Counted from the first letter of the stretch, positions 1-8,738 are shown. The stretch is 25,079 nt of DNA from JAITMY01 sp031549685 (GCA_031549685.1 JAVBPG010000028.1:1-25079); one strand, 5' to 3'. The notes: a model not told the origin generated them from the sequence alone. Made by a program: numbers and translations.

Positions 1-162
1 ACCTTGGAGAATTTGGAGATCGTTCGCGTTGCACACCTGACGTAAAATATCGCGGCAACGATGCTGAACATCCCCAACCAACGTGGCGTAACGATACTTG
101 GTTACCCAAACAAGGTGAACTTGAAGAGCATGCGTGCTGTGACTGCCATGACGAGATTCCAT
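1..162 (-). CDS. tnpA: IS200/IS605-family transposase TnpA, N-terminal part (runs off the left edge)
   Basis: Only the first 54 codons are in the window. The reading frame starts at an ATG whose complement is at 160-162 and stays open to base 1. The protein begins MESRHGSHSTHALQVHLVWV and continues TKYRY, matching the start of small Y1 (HUH) transposases of the IS200/IS605 family, which cut and join single-stranded DNA at hairpin ends. The HUH motif and catalytic Tyr would lie beyond the left edge, so activity cannot be judged. A -7-like element and a bulged hairpin follow directly upstream (180-233), which is what the left end of such an element should look like. The family call is firm; intactness is unknown. 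Confidence 0.85.
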   Translation of the reverse strand, partial: MESRHGSHSTHALQVHLVWVTKYRYATLVGDVQHRCRDILRQVCNANDLQILQG

Positions 163-179
163 AACAATGTAAATTTGAG

Positions 180-187
180 CAAAGTTA
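180..187 (-). promoter_or_regulatory. Candidate -7 element for the IS transposase
   Basis: On the reverse strand this reads TAACTTTG, a full match to the Bacteroidetes -7 consensus TAnnTTTG, 17 bases before the transposase ATG. No good -33 TTTG is seen at the expected spacing. It is a candidate only. Confidence 0.4.
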
Positions 188-198
188 CGAAATTTGTA

Positions 199-233
199 GA
201 AGCTAAAGCCTTGCACTGAAAGTGCATAGTTTC
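199..233. mobile_element. Left-end imperfect hairpin of the IS200/IS605 element
   Basis: The stretch folds into two stacked stems: 199-205 with 227-233 (one G-T pair) and 212-217 (TGCACT) with 221-226 (AGTGCA), closed by a GAA triloop. Six unpaired bases (206-211) bulge from the 5' arm. A bulged subterminal hairpin just outside the transposase gene is the signature of IS200/IS605 ends, where TnpA binds. The element end should therefore lie between about 234 and 251, immediately before the next gene. Confidence 0.65.
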
Positions 234-251
234 AACTAACGAACCCGAAAA

Positions 252-1808
252 ATGAAGCGACTGCTATACATACTAATTGCCGTTGTAGCTTTTGGATGCA
301 CCACGCGCACCCAGCAACCCGTGGTGCTCGACGGGCTTGCCATGCACAGCAGCATTCTGCAGGAGGATATTAAATACTCCGTGGTGCTACCCACCGACTA
401 CTACACCTCGGGCAAATCCTACCCCGTGGCCTACCTGCTGCATGGCTTGGGCGATAACGAGAGCTCGTGGCTTGAATACGGCCGCATAGATTACTACGCC
501 CACAGCATGACCAAAAGCGGCTACATAAAACCCATGATATACGTCATGCCTCAAGGTTTTCGCACGTACTATGTGAACGATTACAAGGGTGCATATCGCT
601 ACCAGGACATGTTTATACAAGAGCTCATACCGCATATCGATAGCGCCTACCGCACCATAGCCGACAAGGAGCACCGTGCCACCATGGGCTACTCCATGGG
701 CGGATTCGGCGCGCTCATACTTCCGCTTAAGCACCCCGATGTAATATCCGTTTCCGTGCCGCTCAGCATTTCCATACGCACCGATGAGCAGTACATGAAC
801 GAAGAATCGCCCTGGTGGGACGAGCAGTGGGGACGACTTTTCGGGGGAGAAAATGAAAAAGGAGCAAAGCGTATTACCGATTACTACAGGGCAAACAACC
901 CGTTCTACATTTTCAGCAAAAAAGAAAATGTACCTACCGTAAAAATATACATTGACAACGGCGATGATGAGGAAACCCTCAGCTACAGCAACGAGAAGCT
1001 GCACCTGCTCATGCAGCAAAATAGCATCCCGCACGAATTCCGGGTGCGCGATGGCGGACACTCGTTCCTGTACTGGTGCAGCGCACTGCAAAGCGCGCTA
1101 CCGTTTATCAGCGATGCTTTTGAGGGCAAACCTTACCGCGGCGACAAGCAGGAGGCGTATCCCTCAAGTAAAATATCATCGGTACAGTGGAAAATATTTA
1201 ACAACAACGAAAGGGTTTTACCCGTATTTGTCCCCGAATGCTACAACAGCAGTACCCGTCAATACCCAACGCTGTATCTACTTGCACAGTTAAGCAAAAA
1301 AGAGCAGGAGCAAGTTGCATCAGGTATAAATGCACGTATAAATAGCGGCGAGCTGCCACCGTTTATCGTTTTATTCTGTCACGATACTACCACACTGGGA
1401 AACATTATTCCCGAATTTGAGAAACAATTCCGCGCCCGAAGCGGTTACCGTTTTCGCTCGGCAGCAGGCTATGGCGACGGTGGAAAGCGTGCGCTATACG
1501 CAGCCCGTCAACCTCAAACATTTGCAAGCGCCATCAGCGTTAACGCAAGCCTTGACAGCAGCGATGTCGCCGCATTACTAACCAACGTCGAGGCAGATAA
1601 AAAACCATTCAACCGGGTATGGCTGTACGTTGACGCGGCTGAAAATTGCGCCCACGCAAGCGGGAACAGCCACCTCCACCTGGCGCTAAAAAGCGCAGAG
1701 GTAAAGCATGAATACCGTGTTCGAGAAAATAAAAATATTGATTTTGAATATTTCACACAGTCAATTTCACAAGCTCTACCATTTATCGGCAATAGTTTTC
1801 ACAGATAA
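252..1808 (+). CDS. Lipoprotein with two tandem esterase-D-like alpha/beta-hydrolase domains, the second degenerate
   Basis: 518 residues. The N-terminus is a lipoprotein signal with lipobox VAFGC (Cys16); the next residues are TTRT, with no acidic surface-export tag, so a periplasmic-facing lipoprotein is likely. Domain 1 (about 25-300) is an esterase-D/feruloyl-esterase-like hydrolase: LLHGLGDNESSW oxyanion region, nucleophile elbow GYSMGG with Ser148, acid at Asp238 or Asp239 (DNGDDE), and His270 (DGGHSF). Domain 2 (about 305-515) repeats the plan, including YPTLYLL and QALPFIGNSF, but its elbow reads GYGDGG (Gly408 in place of Ser) and the His position is lost (RENKNIDF). Domain 2 is probably a non-catalytic binding or stabilising copy. 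The substrate is unknown; acetyl or feruloyl esters on glycans are the usual family targets. The start lies just beyond the predicted IS end, so its promoter may have been changed by the insertion. A transporter gene follows 37 bases downstream in the same direction. Confidence 0.85.
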   Translation: MKRLLYILIAVVAFGCTTRTQQPVVLDGLAMHSSILQEDIKYSVVLPTDYYTSGKSYPVAYLLHGLGDNESSWLEYGRIDYYAHSMTKSGYIKPMIYVMPQGFRTYYVNDYKGAYRYQDMFIQELIPHIDSAYRTIADKEHRATMGYSMGGFGALILPLKHPDVISVSVPLSISIRTDEQYMNEESPWWDEQWGRLFGGENEKGAKRITDYYRANNPFYIFSKKENVPTVKIYIDNGDDEETLSYSNEKLHLLMQQNSIPHEFRVRDGGHSFLYWCSALQSALPFISDAFEGKPYRGDKQEAYPSSKISSVQWKIFNNNERVLPVFVPECYNSSTRQYPTLYLLAQLSKKEQEQVASGINARINSGELPPFIVLFCHDTTTLGNIIPEFEKQFRARSGYRFRSAAGYGDGGKRALYAARQPQTFASAISVNASLDSSDVAALLTNVEADKKPFNRVWLYVDAAENCAHASGNSHLHLALKSAEVKHEYRVRENKNIDFEYFTQSISQALPFIGNSFHR

Positions 1809-1845
1809 GAAAAAATGTAATAGTAACCTTTAAAACACAAAAATT

Positions 1846-2856
1846 ATGTTTATTGTAAGTAGTTATTTATTAGCCGTGCTCTTTTGTGTAGTTACCATGC
1901 TTTGCTGGGGCTCATGGGGAAATACGCAGAAGCTGGCAGCCAAGAATTGGCGCTATGAGCTATTCTACTGGGACTACGTAATCGGCATGGTAATTTTTGC
2001 CGTGCTGTTAGGGTTTACCTTAGGCAGCTTTGGCGAGCAGGGGCGCAGCTTTACCACCGACTTGGCGCAAATCAGCAGCAGCAACTTTTGGAGCGCCTTT
2101 GCCGGAGGAATCATTTTCAACGCCTCCAATATTCTGCTATCGGCCGCCATTTCGCTCGCCGGCATGTCCGTAGCCTTTCCGCTGGGCGTAGGATTGGCGC
2201 TGGTGCTGGGCGTTATCATTAACTATATTGGCGCGCCCAAAGGCGATCCCTACACGCTGTTTATCGGCGTGGCGCTCATTGTAGTTGCCATCATTTGCAA
2301 CGGCATAGCATCAAGCAAAACCGCCGCACAGGGTGGCGAAAAAAGTACCAAAACCAAGGGCCTGATTATTGCCCTCGCAGCAGGTATTCTCATGTCCATG
2401 TTCTACCGCTTTGTGGCTGCCGCCATGGATTTGAACAACTTTGAACAACCTGCGGCAGGTATGGCAACACCGTACACCGCGTTCTTCATTTTCGCATTGG
2501 GTGTGCTGGCAAGCAACTTTATTTTCAACACCTACCTCATGAAAAAACCTTTTGTAGGCGAACCCGTAAGCTACAAGCAGTACTTCAAGGGCAAGCCCTC
2601 AACCCACATGGTAGGCATATTGGGCGGATGCATTTGGGCGCTGGGAACAGCCCTTAGCTACATCGCATCAGGCAAGGCCGGCGCCGCTGTTTCGTATGCT
2701 TTGGGGCAAGGTGCTACCATGGTAGCTGCCTTCTGGGGCGTATTCATCTGGAAGGAATTTAAGGGTGCCAATAAGCAGGTCAGCCTTCTTATTACCCTTA
2801 TGTTTATTCTGTTTATTGTAGGCTTATCATTAATTGTTATAGCCGGAGAAAACTAA
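1846..2856 (+). CDS. DMT-superfamily permease, GRP/ureide-permease-like
   Basis: 336 residues, very hydrophobic, with about ten membrane segments and no signal peptide. The early motif LCWGSWGNTQKL followed by ELFYWDYVIG and the Gly/Ala-rich paired helices resemble the glucose/ribose porter and ureide-permease branch of the drug/metabolite transporter superfamily, whose bacterial members carry sugars, nucleosides or ureides across the inner membrane. Length fits the family (about 330-345). The cytoplasmic loop around residues 155-170 is Lys/Thr-rich. It lies 37 bases after the esterase lipoprotein and is probably co-transcribed with it, which would make it a candidate importer for a product released outside. 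The substrate cannot be read from the sequence. Alternative label: RhaT-like symporter. Confidence 0.75.
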   Translation: MFIVSSYLLAVLFCVVTMLCWGSWGNTQKLAAKNWRYELFYWDYVIGMVIFAVLLGFTLGSFGEQGRSFTTDLAQISSSNFWSAFAGGIIFNASNILLSAAISLAGMSVAFPLGVGLALVLGVIINYIGAPKGDPYTLFIGVALIVVAIICNGIASSKTAAQGGEKSTKTKGLIIALAAGILMSMFYRFVAAAMDLNNFEQPAAGMATPYTAFFIFALGVLASNFIFNTYLMKKPFVGEPVSYKQYFKGKPSTHMVGILGGCIWALGTALSYIASGKAGAAVSYALGQGATMVAAFWGVFIWKEFKGANKQVSLLITLMFILFIVGLSLIVIAGEN

Positions 2857-2864
2857 AGCAACTT

Positions 2865-2886
2865 TTAGTAAATGACCATTTACTAA
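2865..2886. repeat. 22-bp near-perfect palindrome in the spacer after the transporter
   Basis: Arms TTAGTAAATG (2865-2874) and CATTTACTAA (2877-2886) are exact inverted copies separated by only AC. No T-run follows, so it is not a typical intrinsic terminator. The very short centre suggests either a dimeric-protein operator or an mRNA processing/stabilising hairpin between the transporter and the lipoprotein gene. Confidence 0.55.
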
Positions 2887-2914
2887 TTTATTTACCAACA
2901 AAAAAACATTTATT

Positions 2915-3694
2915 ATGAAAAAAAGAATGATGTATTTGCTCACGGCAGTAGCCTGCATGGGCATGATTGCTACCTCTTGTAGCAACGACGACAACAATGA
3001 TGGCGATGACAATGGGAACAAAACGAAAACATGGAAAGTAAAAACCATGGCGCTGGATCCTACGTGGGGTGACACGGAGTCGTGGGAGTTTGTATACAAT
3101 ACTGACGGGAAGGTCAGCAAGATATACAACGCCGGACCGGACTGGAAGGACACCATCTCATTCGACTACTCAACAACAGGAAAGGTTACTTACAAAAAAG
3201 GCGGCAGCACCACCACCTGCCTGCTCAACGCTCAGGGATTTGTCAGCGAGCTGCAGTGGAACAGCACCGAAGGACTCCGTTACGAGTACGATGCTACCAC
3301 CGGATTTATTACCAAGATTACCGAGTATTGGGATGGCGGCACAGAGGTTAAGTGCGTAAATACCGTTAAGGGCAGCAACATTGACTCTATTGTTTATAAG
3401 CCCGAAAACACGCCTCCCAGCTGGAACAAGGTGTTTAACTATTCATCCGGAGAAAACTTGGGCGGCATACAGCAAATAGCTCAGCAAACCGACAACGTTA
3501 GCGATTGGCAGGCTCAATCAGGCTTATTCGGCAAAGCGTGCAAAAACATTTGCACTAAGGTGCAAAAGTCAACCAGCTCAACTCCCACCAACATCTCCTT
3601 CACGTTTGATGCCCAGGACAGGATCAACGTGCTGACAAGAGCCGGTTCTGACTGGAGCGAGATTTATACATTTACCTACTACGAGGAGGACTAA
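2915..3694 (+). CDS. Acidic surface lipoprotein, DUF4595/YD-repeat-like beta-rich protein
   Basis: 259 residues. The signal peptide ends in lipobox ATSC (Cys22) and is followed by SNDDNNDGDD, an acid-rich stretch like the lipoprotein export signal that sends Bacteroidota lipoproteins to the cell surface. The mature part has repeated strand pairs such as WEFVYNTDGKVSKIY, RYEYDATTGFITKI and FTFDAQDRINVL, resembling the beta-hairpin repeats of DUF4595/YD-type proteins of Bacteroidetes. No catalytic motif is evident; a binding or structural role is the most that can be inferred. It lies 58 bases after the transporter, separated by a palindrome, and is followed by a strong terminator, so it may be the last gene of the forward unit. 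Confidence 0.75.
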   Translation: MKKRMMYLLTAVACMGMIATSCSNDDNNDGDDNGNKTKTWKVKTMALDPTWGDTESWEFVYNTDGKVSKIYNAGPDWKDTISFDYSTTGKVTYKKGGSTTTCLLNAQGFVSELQWNSTEGLRYEYDATTGFITKITEYWDGGTEVKCVNTVKGSNIDSIVYKPENTPPSWNKVFNYSSGENLGGIQQIAQQTDNVSDWQAQSGLFGKACKNICTKVQKSTSSTPTNISFTFDAQDRINVLTRAGSDWSEIYTFTYYEED

Positions 3695-3707
3695 TCGCCT
3701 TCAATAC

Positions 3708-3749
3708 AAAAAAAGAGGGTTACGTATTTTTTACGTAGCCCTCTTTTTT
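3708..3749 (+). terminator. Intrinsic terminator after the lipoprotein gene
   Basis: Stem 3714-3726 pairs with 3732-3744 (13 bp with one G-T pair) around a T loop, followed by a T run and preceded by an A run. The A-run/T-run symmetry means it could also stop reverse transcripts coming from rnc. Confidence 0.85.
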
Positions 3750-3833
3750 GCTTTCTATATGCCTCCTCAGCTCATGAAAATATTGCCTCAGACACCATCT
3801 TGATAAGCCGTGTCCAACGGCCGAAATTTGATA

Positions 3834-4604
3834 TCAACTTATACCTTCCTCCTGCCTGGCCTGAAGCGTGCTATAGGCTTGCTCGGCGGCGCGCTGCTCG
3901 GCCTCCTTTTTGGAGCGCCCGCTGCCGCTGCCCAGCAGCGCATCGTTTACGCGCAGCGTGCTCGAAAAGTTAAGCACCCCCTTTTCGCCGCGCAGCTGTT
4001 CCTCCGATGTTTCGAACTGTACGCTGCCGCCCGACTTTTGCACCAGCTCCAGCAGGCGGCTTTTGTAGTCGAACTCGTACTTGATAAGTTCATCGATGTT
4101 GACGCGCGACAGGAATATGCGCTCCAGGAAGGTTTTTTTAGCGCAATCGTAGCCCCTATCGAGGTATATGGCGCCCACCAGGGCCTCGAGCGTATTGCCC
4201 AAGATATTCCGCGAAAGCGGCTTGTTGAGGTGCGACTTGATGAACTTGGCCAGGCCCAGCTCCCAGGCCAGGCGGCTGAGGGCGTCGCGCCCCACGATTT
4301 TGGAGCGCAGCTGCGTTAAAAAACCTTCGCGCTGCTTGGGAAATTTGTTGTAAAGGTACTCCGATACCACGGCCCCGATGACTGCGTCGCCCAGAAACTC
4401 CAGGCGCTCGTTGTGCTCCACCGGCAGGCGCATGCGGGTCCGGCCCACAAAGCCCACGGAGCTGTGCGTAAAGGCAGTTTTATACAGCGATAAGTTGGCG
4501 GGAGTGTAGCCCAGCACTTGCCTCAACGTACGAATAAACTTACCATCCTTGCTGCGTGAGTACGACAGGAGGTAGTTCTTACATTGAGAAAGCAGCAAGA
4601 GCAC
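3834..4604 (-). CDS. rnc: Ribonuclease III
   Basis: 256 residues. It cleaves double-stranded RNA in rRNA and mRNA maturation. The RNase III signature NERLEFLGDAV is at 65-75, giving metal ligands Glu69 and Asp73; the second signature is ILGNTLEALVGAIYLDRG (134-151) with Glu140. At the position of E. coli Asp114 this protein has Asn137. A double-stranded-RNA-binding domain follows (about 178-248, ending SGRSKKEAEQRAAEQAYSTL). The start is a GTG eight bases after the fabF stop; no in-frame ATG precedes the conserved core, so the exact start is uncertain by a few codons. Gene order acpP-fabF-rnc is the common conserved arrangement, implying one transcript. Family assignment is certain. Confidence 0.95.
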   Translation of the reverse strand: MLLLLSQCKNYLLSYSRSKDGKFIRTLRQVLGYTPANLSLYKTAFTHSSVGFVGRTRMRLPVEHNERLEFLGDAVIGAVVSEYLYNKFPKQREGFLTQLRSKIVGRDALSRLAWELGLAKFIKSHLNKPLSRNILGNTLEALVGAIYLDRGYDCAKKTFLERIFLSRVNIDELIKYEFDYKSRLLELVQKSGGSVQFETSEEQLRGEKGVLNFSSTLRVNDALLGSGSGRSKKEAEQRAAEQAYSTLQARQEEGIS

Positions 4605-4612
4605 GAAAGGGC

Positions 4613-5872
<1,260 letters not shown>

Positions 5873-5904
5873 AATTCTAAAGCTGGGTTTGCAAAAATAA
5901 ACTG

Positions 5905-6141
5905 CTAGTTCTTAGCCTTTTCAATGTACGAAACTGCGTCGCCAACGGTGGCAATCTTTTCGGCATCCTCATCGGGAATAGATACGCTGAATTCCTTTTC
6001 GAACTCCATAATGAGCTCAACGGTATCCAATGAATCCGCACCGAGATCGTTGGTAAAGCTTGCGGTGGGGGTTACTTCTGCCTCGTCAACACCGAGCTTG
6101 TCCACGATAATCGCTTTCACTTTTGCTGCTACATCTGCCAT
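5905..6141 (-). CDS. acpP: Acyl carrier protein
   Basis: 78 residues, acidic, full length. It carries acyl chains on 4'-phosphopantetheine for fatty acid and lipid A synthesis. The attachment site is Ser37 in GADSLDTVELIMEFE. It is the first gene of the acpP-fabF-rnc run; a -7 element lies about 75 bases upstream on the same strand. Confidence 0.97.
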   Translation of the reverse strand: MADVAAKVKAIIVDKLGVDEAEVTPTASFTNDLGADSLDTVELIMEFEKEFSVSIPDEDAEKIATVGDAVSYIEKAKN

Positions 6142-6216
6142 AACTTCTTTTTTTTAGTTAGTAATTAAAGTTAATGAATTTCTAATGTTTTTGCGACTTT
6201 CACTGAAAAGTCGGTA

Positions 6217-6224
6217 CAAAAGTA
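6217..6224 (-). promoter_or_regulatory. Candidate -7 element for acpP-fabF-rnc
   Basis: Reads TACTTTTG on the reverse strand, a full match to TAnnTTTG, 75 bases upstream of acpP. No clear -33 TTTG at the usual spacing. Confidence 0.45.
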
Positions 6225-6246
6225 TAAACTTATTCCATAGTTTTTA

Positions 6247-6254
6247 TATTTTTG
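6247..6254 (+). promoter_or_regulatory. Candidate -7 element for purN
   Basis: TATTTTTG, matching TAnnTTTG, 39 bases before the purN ATG. The surrounding AT-rich tract makes chance matches more likely. Confidence 0.4.
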
Positions 6255-6293
6255 AACGATTTTTTATCAACCAAAATTACTAACACATTATAA

Positions 6294-6869
6294 ATGAAAA
6301 ATATAGCCATTTTCGCATCGGGCTCGGGCAGCAACGCCGAGCAAATTATACGCCACCTCAACGGGCAGGGCAAGGGCATGCGCGTAACGCTGTTACTCTC
6401 GAACAACCCCAAGGCCTACGCCCTCGAAAGGGCGGCAAAGCTGGGGGTGGCAAGCCTTGTTTTTTCGCGCGAGGCGCTGCACGGCGGCGGGGTAAGCGAG
6501 ACGCTAATTTCACAAAATATTGACTTCATTGTACTTGCCGGGTTTTTATGGCTGATGCCCGCAGCCATTATAGAGGCCTTTCCCCACCGCATTGTCAACA
6601 TCCATCCGGCGCTGCTGCCCAAGTACGGGGGCAAAGGCATGTATGGCGACAACGTGCACCGCGCCGTAATTGCCGCAGGCGAGCAGGAGTCGGGCATCAC
6701 CATCCACTACGTCAACGCGGAGTACGATAGCGGCAGCACCATTTTTCAGGCCACCTGCCCCGTGCTGCCCGGCGATACGCCCGATACGCTGGCGGCAAGA
6801 ATCCACGAGCTGGAGCACAGGCATTTTCCGGAGGTTATAGAGCAAGTCGTTAAAACGCTACCTTTGTAG
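6294..6869 (+). CDS. purN: Phosphoribosylglycinamide formyltransferase (GAR transformylase)
   Basis: 191 residues, normal for the family. It transfers a formyl group from 10-formyl-tetrahydrofolate to GAR in purine synthesis. Phosphate loop FASGSGSNAE at 7-16; active site Asn102 and His104 in IVNIHPALLPKYGG, and Asp145 in NAEYDSGSTI. It is the only purine gene in view and sits divergently to acpP. Its last three codons overlap the -7 promoter element of the next gene (TACCTTTG), so the 3' end of purN doubles as regulatory DNA. Confidence 0.96.
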   Translation: MKNIAIFASGSGSNAEQIIRHLNGQGKGMRVTLLLSNNPKAYALERAAKLGVASLVFSREALHGGGVSETLISQNIDFIVLAGFLWLMPAAIIEAFPHRIVNIHPALLPKYGGKGMYGDNVHRAVIAAGEQESGITIHYVNAEYDSGSTIFQATCPVLPGDTPDTLAARIHELEHRHFPEVIEQVVKTLPL

Positions 6870-6883
6870 CAAAATTTACCACT
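6821..6883 (+). promoter_or_regulatory. Promoter and leader of glycosyltransferase copy 1, embedded in the purN tail
   Basis: TACCTTTG at 6859-6866 matches TAnnTTTG and ends three bases before the last base of purN; the ATG follows at 6884, giving a short leader. The whole stretch is similar to 10469-10530 upstream of the paralogous gene, including an almost identical run from AAAACGCTACCTTTG through the leader into the first codons. Confidence 0.65.
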
Positions 6884-7756
6884 ATGAAAGTTAGCGGTTT
6901 TACCATTATTCGCAACGGCGTTAAGTACGATTTCCCTATAGTAGAGGCTATTACCTCTATTCTCCCTGTATGCGATGAGTTCATTGTGAGCATCGGCGCA
7001 CCCGACGACGGCACCGAAGCCATGATTAAATCCATTGGGTCGGATAAGATTAAAATTGTGCACTCGGTGTGGGACGACTCGCTGCGCGAGGGCGGAAGGG
7101 TGCTGGCCGTGGAAACCGACAAGGCGCTAAGCGCCGTATCGCCGGATAGCGACTGGGCCTTTTACATTCAGGGCGATGAGGTGGTGCACGAAAAGTACTT
7201 ACCGGCCATACGGCAGGCCATGGAGCAATACAAGGATGATAAGCGCGTGGAATGCCTGGTGCTGAAGTACCTCCACTTTTACGGCAACTACAAGTACGTG
7301 GCCGACTCGCGCGGCTGGTACCGGCGCGAGGTGCGCATCATCCGCAACGACAAGCGCATCAGCTCGTACAGAGATGCCCAAGGGTTTAGGGGCGAGGGCG
7401 AAAAGAAGCTGCCCGGCAAGCTGGTGGATGCCTACGTGTACCACTACGGCTGGGTGCGCAACCCCTACACCCAGCAGGAAAAGGCAAAGGTGGCGAGCAA
7501 AATGTGGATGTCGGACGAGCAAATAAAAAAGGTGATACCGCAAACCGAGCTGTTCGACTACTCCAAAATCAGCTCGCTGAAGCTGTTCGACGGCACCCAC
7601 CCCGGCGTAATGCTCAAGCGCATTGCCAGCATGGACTGGGGTTTTGAGTTTGACAACAACCAACGGCGCCTTAGCCTGAAGGAGAGGATGCTGAGCTGGA
7701 TAGAAAAAAAGACCGGCAGGCGCCTGTTCGAGTTCCGCAACTACAGGCTAATCTGA
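6884..7756 (+). CDS. Glycosyltransferase, GT2-like (GT-A fold), copy 1 of a paralogous pair
   Basis: 290 residues, cytoplasmic, no membrane segment. The N-terminal pattern VSGFTIIRNGVKYDFPIVEAI, CDEFIVSIGAPDDGTE and the acidic YIQGDEVVHE segment near residues 94-103 resemble GT2-type transferases of the Glyco_tranf_2_4 kind, which add a sugar from a nucleotide donor. Donor and acceptor cannot be told. Context (a block of further glycosyltransferases and an O-antigen ligase) suggests surface polysaccharide or lipopolysaccharide core synthesis. It is closely related to the gene at 10531-11394: the first about 185 residues are nearly collinear and mostly identical, while the region around 190-230 differs most. 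It ends convergently with the next reverse gene at a shared hairpin. Confidence 0.8.
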   Translation: MKVSGFTIIRNGVKYDFPIVEAITSILPVCDEFIVSIGAPDDGTEAMIKSIGSDKIKIVHSVWDDSLREGGRVLAVETDKALSAVSPDSDWAFYIQGDEVVHEKYLPAIRQAMEQYKDDKRVECLVLKYLHFYGNYKYVADSRGWYRREVRIIRNDKRISSYRDAQGFRGEGEKKLPGKLVDAYVYHYGWVRNPYTQQEKAKVASKMWMSDEQIKKVIPQTELFDYSKISSLKLFDGTHPGVMLKRIASMDWGFEFDNNQRRLSLKERMLSWIEKKTGRRLFEFRNYRLI

Positions 7757-7815
7757 TTCGGAACTCCGCGTTTAGGCCTGCGAAGATATGGCCTATACAA
7801 TTTATTTTCAAAGCT

Positions 7816-7852
7816 ACAAAACCCTCGAAGGGTTGAGAGCCCTTCGAGGGTT
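7816..7852 (-). terminator. Intrinsic terminator overlapping the stop codon of the reverse operon
   Basis: Perfect 13-bp stem 7820-7832 with 7840-7852 around a seven-base loop; on the reverse strand it is followed by TTTT. The upstream arm includes the first two bases of the TAA stop of the gene at 7851-8738. It may also slow forward transcripts from the convergent gene, though no T run follows on that strand. Confidence 0.75.
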
Positions 7853-8738
7853 AACCAACCTTCACAAATTCTTCGCCCTTATTAGGGAGCCAGCGATCGA
7901 CCTTGGCGTGCAGCCGGCGCGCGGTGTTGTTTTGTACAATGCGGTAAGGAATTTTACCAAAGTTAAAGTCATGGCGAAGCAGCTCCACCTCCTCCGCCAC
8001 CGATAGCCGGCGCATGTGCGAGCGGAGGTAAAAGCTGCGAATTTCCTCATCCCAACCCTGCTTATTGCCCCAGTAGTGCGCCACACACCCCTTGGCCGGC
8101 GCCAGCGTATAGGCGTTGTGCAGCACTATGGAAAAAGCCATCTGCTCCATAAAGTGGTTGCGCTTTACCAGGCTGCTCAGCGTATCGGACAGGCGCGTGG
8201 CCAGCCTAACCGCCTGCCCAGCCTCCTTGGCCGGAATGCCGAGTACGCCGGCGTTCCACATGTACAAATCGGGGGCAATGCTTACCCCCTCCACCACCTT
8301 GTTACCGACGCGCCGCCACACGTGCTTCTCCGTTTTCGACTTCAGCCGGGCAAGCATTCCCTCCCGCTCGTGCATTACCGCCACGCCCGCCTGCAAGCTT
8401 GCCGCAAGGCTATCCATCGGGGCAAAAAAGAAGGTGTCGGAGTCCAAGTACAGCACCGGCACATGGGGTTCCTTCTCCACGAGCAGCTCAATTGCCTTTT
8501 GCTTGGCGCGGAATATAAAGCTCCTGCTCCCTGTCCAGAGCCACTCCTTAATGGTAGCGCGGCTAACGGCATGAACGGTCAGGGATGTTCCCTGAAAGCG
8601 TATAAAATTCTGCGGGCAATCGGTTACCACGTGAATGCTCGTCTCCGGATTCACCGCCCAGAGCGTCTGCATGGAGAAGAACGTTTGGGAGTATATGGAG
8701 AGCTTATCGCCAAAGGCGAGGTAGAGTACGTTTACCAT
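7851..8738 (-). CDS. Nucleotide-sugar transferase-like protein (GT-A fold with DxD)
   Basis: 295 residues, soluble. It begins MVNVLYLAFGDKLSIYSQT and carries VLYLDSDTFFFAP (Asp99-Ser100-Asp101), a DxD-type metal/nucleotide-sugar motif placed as in GT8-like and nucleotide-diphospho-sugar transferase proteins. A conserved-looking HNAYTLAPAKGCVAHYWGNK segment lies in the C-terminal third. The specific sugar is unknown. It is the last gene of a three-gene reverse operon (glycosyltransferase, deacetylase, this gene), 41 bases after the deacetylase stop, and ends in a terminator. Family is inferred from fold-level motifs rather than a named subfamily. Confidence 0.7.
   Translation of the reverse strand: MVNVLYLAFGDKLSIYSQTFFSMQTLWAVNPETSIHVVTDCPQNFIRFQGTSLTVHAVSRATIKEWLWTGSRSFIFRAKQKAIELLVEKEPHVPVLYLDSDTFFFAPMDSLAASLQAGVAVMHEREGMLARLKSKTEKHVWRRVGNKVVEGVSIAPDLYMWNAGVLGIPAKEAGQAVRLATRLSDTLSSLVKRNHFMEQMAFSIVLHNAYTLAPAKGCVAHYWGNKQGWDEEIRSFYLRSHMRRLSVAEEVELLRHDFNFGKIPYRIVQNNTARRLHAKVDRWLPNKGEEFVKVG

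Noticed and set aside
252..3694. Polysaccharide utilisation locus around the esterase, transporter and lipoprotein
   Set aside because: There is no SusC/SusD pair, glycoside hydrolase or regulator next to them; the secreted beta-galactosidase is 18 kb away.
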